Shown piece by piece: positions 15,046 to 16,498 of a stretch of 16,498 nucleotides of DNA. The stretch is from Deinococcus planocerae (lineage in GTDB: Bacteria > Deinococcota > Deinococci > Deinococcales > Deinococcaceae): assembly GCF_002869765.1 (NCBI RefSeq), contig NZ_PNOR01000056.1, forward strand, positions 1 to 16,498. The letters are read 5' to 3'. Made by a program: the position numbers and the translations under genes. Under the pieces are notes generated by a model. The model was not told the origin of the DNA and ran no database searches. It saw nothing but the letters and a program-made list of their open reading frames with translations. Each line of letters begins with the position of its first letter. The first letter of the stretch is position 1.

Positions 15046-15143
15046 ACCCATGAGGCTGGACCAGGAAGCAAGGCACATTGCCCCCAACCGCCCCACCCTC
15101 TGCCGAGGCGCTGGCTTTCCCAGTCACAACCACACGAGCGGTC

Positions 15144-15165
15144 CAGTTCTTTGCGCAAAGAACTG
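15144..15165. repeat. 22-bp perfect palindrome
   Basis: CAGTTCTTTGC (15144-15154) is followed immediately by its exact reverse complement GCAAAGAACTG (15155-15165), with no spacer. It lies in the 328-bp gap between the antitoxin-like gene and the convergent hypothetical gene. No T-run flanks it, so a terminator role is weak; it resembles a dimeric protein-binding site. The rest of the gap (14965-15292) holds no gene I can support. Confidence 0.6.
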
Positions 15166-15292
15166 CCCTCGTTTCTCTTGCCCTTAGCTCCCTTGACTGG
15201 CGCTCTCCTCCCCACGTCCACCGTCGCCCGGGAGGGGTCACCGGGTGCTGTCCCAGGCGAGCCGTCACGAGCGAGGATGGACCCTGCTTCGC

Positions 15293-15745
15293 TCAGGGAA
15301 AACGCAGGGTGTCGGTGGGCCGCGTGCGGATGCCGAAGAGGTCGAGCAGCAGCTTCTTGATCTGGAAGGAGCTGAGGTCGCTCAGCACGAACACCCGCTT
15401 CTGCCCGACCAGCACCTCACATGCCGCCGCCTCGCTGAGTTGCCCCGTCGTCTTGGGCGAGGGTGACATGGAGCGCACCACGTCCGCCGCCGAGGTCACC
15501 AGAAGGCCCCGGGCGCTCACGTAAAAGAGGGTTTCAGCATCGACCAGGTAGATGCCGGGCAGCGGGTGCTGCGGTTTGGTGTAATCGTTCGCCGTCGCCC
15601 AGGCGGTTACGAGGTCAACGCGCCCTTGCAAGAGGACCGTGCCCGAGACCTGCCAGTTCAGCAGCTCGATCCCCACGTCTTTCCCCAGGAAGGTTGGGAA
15701 GGCGGCGCCCACCTTGCGCGCCCGGCATGTCCACACGTTCCCCAC
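15293..15745 (-). CDS. Hypothetical protein of 150 residues
   Basis: The minus-strand frame is protein-like, with alternating hydrophobic patterns such as GTVLLQGRVDLVTAWATAND, LPGIYLVDAETLFYVSARGL and VFVLSDLSSFQIKKLLLDLF. It has no membrane segment, signal peptide or motif I recognise. The pattern suggests a small mixed alpha/beta cytoplasmic domain. The start is uncertain: a GTG at 15745 follows a GGAGGGAG by about ten bases, and a later GTG (VWTC) is possible. TAAGCAAGATAAGCT about 40 bp upstream on the minus strand is a candidate promoter. It is transcribed divergently from the zinc-ribbon gene. Confidence 0.55.
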   Translation of the reverse strand: MGNVWTCRARKVGAAFPTFLGKDVGIELLNWQVSGTVLLQGRVDLVTAWATANDYTKPQHPLPGIYLVDAETLFYVSARGLLVTSAADVVRSMSPSPKTTGQLSEAAACEVLVGQKRVFVLSDLSSFQIKKLLLDLFGIRTRPTDTLRFP

Positions 15746-15936
15746 GAAGCATCACTCCCTCCGCTCCAGCGCAGGCGCCAGCTTATCTTGCTTACTTTCC
15801 CCGGCGCAGCCAGTGAGGCGGATTTCGGGGCATTCGGGCTGGGATGAGCCCTACCGGGGAAACGTCCCCCAGCCTGTGCTGAGGCCCTAACCAAAACTCG
15901 TGCGACGAATGAGGCGCCGTCGCAGGAGTCCCCATC

Positions 15937-15942
15937 TACCAT
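15937..15942 (+). promoter_or_regulatory. Leaderless -10 promoter element of the zinc-ribbon gene
   Basis: TACCAT at 15937-15942 is followed by six bases (aagggc) and the ATG at 15949, the same spacing as at the genes starting at 414 and 14213. It fits TANNNT but is a weaker match to TATAAT, and there is no obvious -35. Confidence 0.45.
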
Positions 15943-15948
15943 AAGGGC

Positions 15949-16338
15949 ATGCCTGCACGGTCACGGTTCGAGGACCCCGGCACGACCCTCAAGGATTTCC
16001 TGGCCGGTCCCGTCCTTGTGACATGCCCTCGATGTGGACGTTGTGCTCGTGTAGCGCGACCAACCAAAACTGGGGGTGTCTTGCCATCGACAATCAATTG
16101 GACGGTCACCTGCTCGCACTGTGGCTTCGCAAAGTCAGATAGAGCGTCGGTGGGGTTCACTCTCAATCCGAAGCGCGACACACCTCAGGACCCCTTGTTC
16201 CGCCTCGCCCTCTGGCTCCAAACGCCCTGTGGAAGTCACGTGCTCTGGGCGTTCAACTACGCTCACCTCGACTTCCTCGAAGGATATGTAGCGGCCTCGC
16301 TAGAGGCTGGGCAGAAGCCTATCCAAGAAGGGGCCTGA
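15949..16338 (+). CDS. Zinc-ribbon (TFIIB-type) hypothetical protein, 3'-truncated by an IS
   Basis: The 129-residue frame begins [20 protein letters not shown] and carries a zinc ribbon with CPRCG (Cys26, Cys29) and CSHCG (Cys55, Cys58). A conserved block follows: [20 protein letters not shown], then [18 protein letters not shown]. From memory, homologues continue another 40-50 residues after this block. Here the family sequence stops at Leu118, exactly at a CTAG (16300-16303), and the last 11 residues are encoded by IS sequence. The gene is therefore probably truncated. The family has no established function that I know of; zinc binding and possible nucleic-acid contact are inferred. Confidence 0.7.
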   Translation: MPARSRFEDPGTTLKDFLAGPVLVTCPRCGRCARVARPTKTGGVLPSTINWTVTCSHCGFAKSDRASVGFTLNPKRDTPQDPLFRLALWLQTPCGSHVLWAFNYAHLDFLEGYVAASLEAGQKPIQEGA

Positions 16339-16498
16339 TTTTCGCCAGCATCAGAACGCAGGCGGCGACGAAGTGAAAGCCGATCAGGGTGGAGGACAAG
16401 CGTTCCAAATCTCGCCCGAGGCGACGGAAGCGCGATAACCATGCCAGGGAGCGCTCGACGACCCAGCGTTTGGGCAGGAGGACGAAGCCGCGTGAAGC
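16304..16498 (-). mobile_element. IS5-type insertion sequence, partial (runs off the right edge)
   Basis: The transposase C-terminus and about 15 bp of terminal sequence are present. The element appears to begin after CTAG (16300-16303), which fits the YTAR target duplication of the IS5 subgroup. The other end and second target copy lie outside the window, so the exact boundary is an inference. Confidence 0.65.
16319..16498 (-). CDS. IS5-type DDE transposase, C-terminal 59 residues
   Basis: The minus strand entering from the right edge reads [20 protein letters not shown], then [20 protein letters not shown] and [19 protein letters not shown] before a TAG at 16321-16319. [18 protein letters not shown] contains the final catalytic Glu of the DDE triad and the ER-W-L/R-R pattern of IS4/IS5 (DDE_Tnp_1) transposases. 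The stop lies inside the truncated end of the opposing zinc-ribbon gene, giving a 20-bp tail-to-tail overlap. The frame is intact as far as visible, so the element may be active. Confidence 0.85.
   Translation of the reverse strand, partial: ASRGFVLLPKRWVVERSLAWLSRFRRLGRDLERLSSTLIGFHFVAACVLMLAKIRPLLG

Noticed and set aside
15110..15131. Sequence resembling the M13 universal sequencing primer site (tttcccagtcacaac)
   Set aside because: The match is partial and lies in continuous genomic sequence with no other vector signature, so it is probably coincidental.

Overview
The window looks like Deinococcus DNA or that of a close relative. The backbone genes are very GC-rich. Four genes have a TANNNT -10 hexamer only 6-7 nt upstream of the start codon and no Shine-Dalgarno sequence, the leaderless arrangement known to be abundant in Deinococcus. 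Several protein types also fit. The species call is an inference; no rRNA or other taxonomic marker is present.

Layout. (1) 1-2124: an AT-rich leader with a 13-bp direct repeat, then a winged-helix regulator overlapping a membrane-anchored M23 peptidase. (2) 2125-2932: about 800 bp with no convincing gene. (3) 2933-6325: a tight three-gene operon for a MacA/MacB-type ABC exporter (adaptor, ATPase, FtsX-type permease). (4) 6326-8765: a degraded zone. It holds one intact LuxR-type regulator (minus strand), a frameshifted TPR-like gene remnant, a 13-bp inverted repeat and a decayed IS3-family element. (5) 8766-12464: a lower-GC minus-strand cassette. In transcription order it encodes an M3 oligoendopeptidase, an easily missed 53-aa secreted peptide, and a large TPR-like helical-repeat protein. 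(6) 12522-14964: a strong hairpin terminator, a cytoplasmic-looking 5'-nucleotidase-type metallophosphatase, and a DUF4258/HTH pair resembling a toxin-antitoxin module with a perfect operator over its promoter. (7) 14965-16498: a decayed hairpin, a 22-bp perfect palindrome, a hypothetical minus-strand gene, and a zinc-ribbon gene truncated by an IS5-type insertion sequence that runs off the window.

The most interesting unit is the cassette at 8766-12464. A peptidase, a small peptide with a signal sequence, and a helical-repeat protein in one transcriptional direction is the gene content expected of a secreted-peptide signalling circuit. The Rap/Phr and RRNPP systems of Firmicutes are built this way: a TPR receptor paired with a short exported pro-peptide. 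Here an oligopeptidase that could mature or degrade the peptide is added. The proposed promoter of the TPR gene is bracketed by two copies of a TGTG(A/T)CACA palindrome, so it may be separately controlled. Function is inferred from architecture only.
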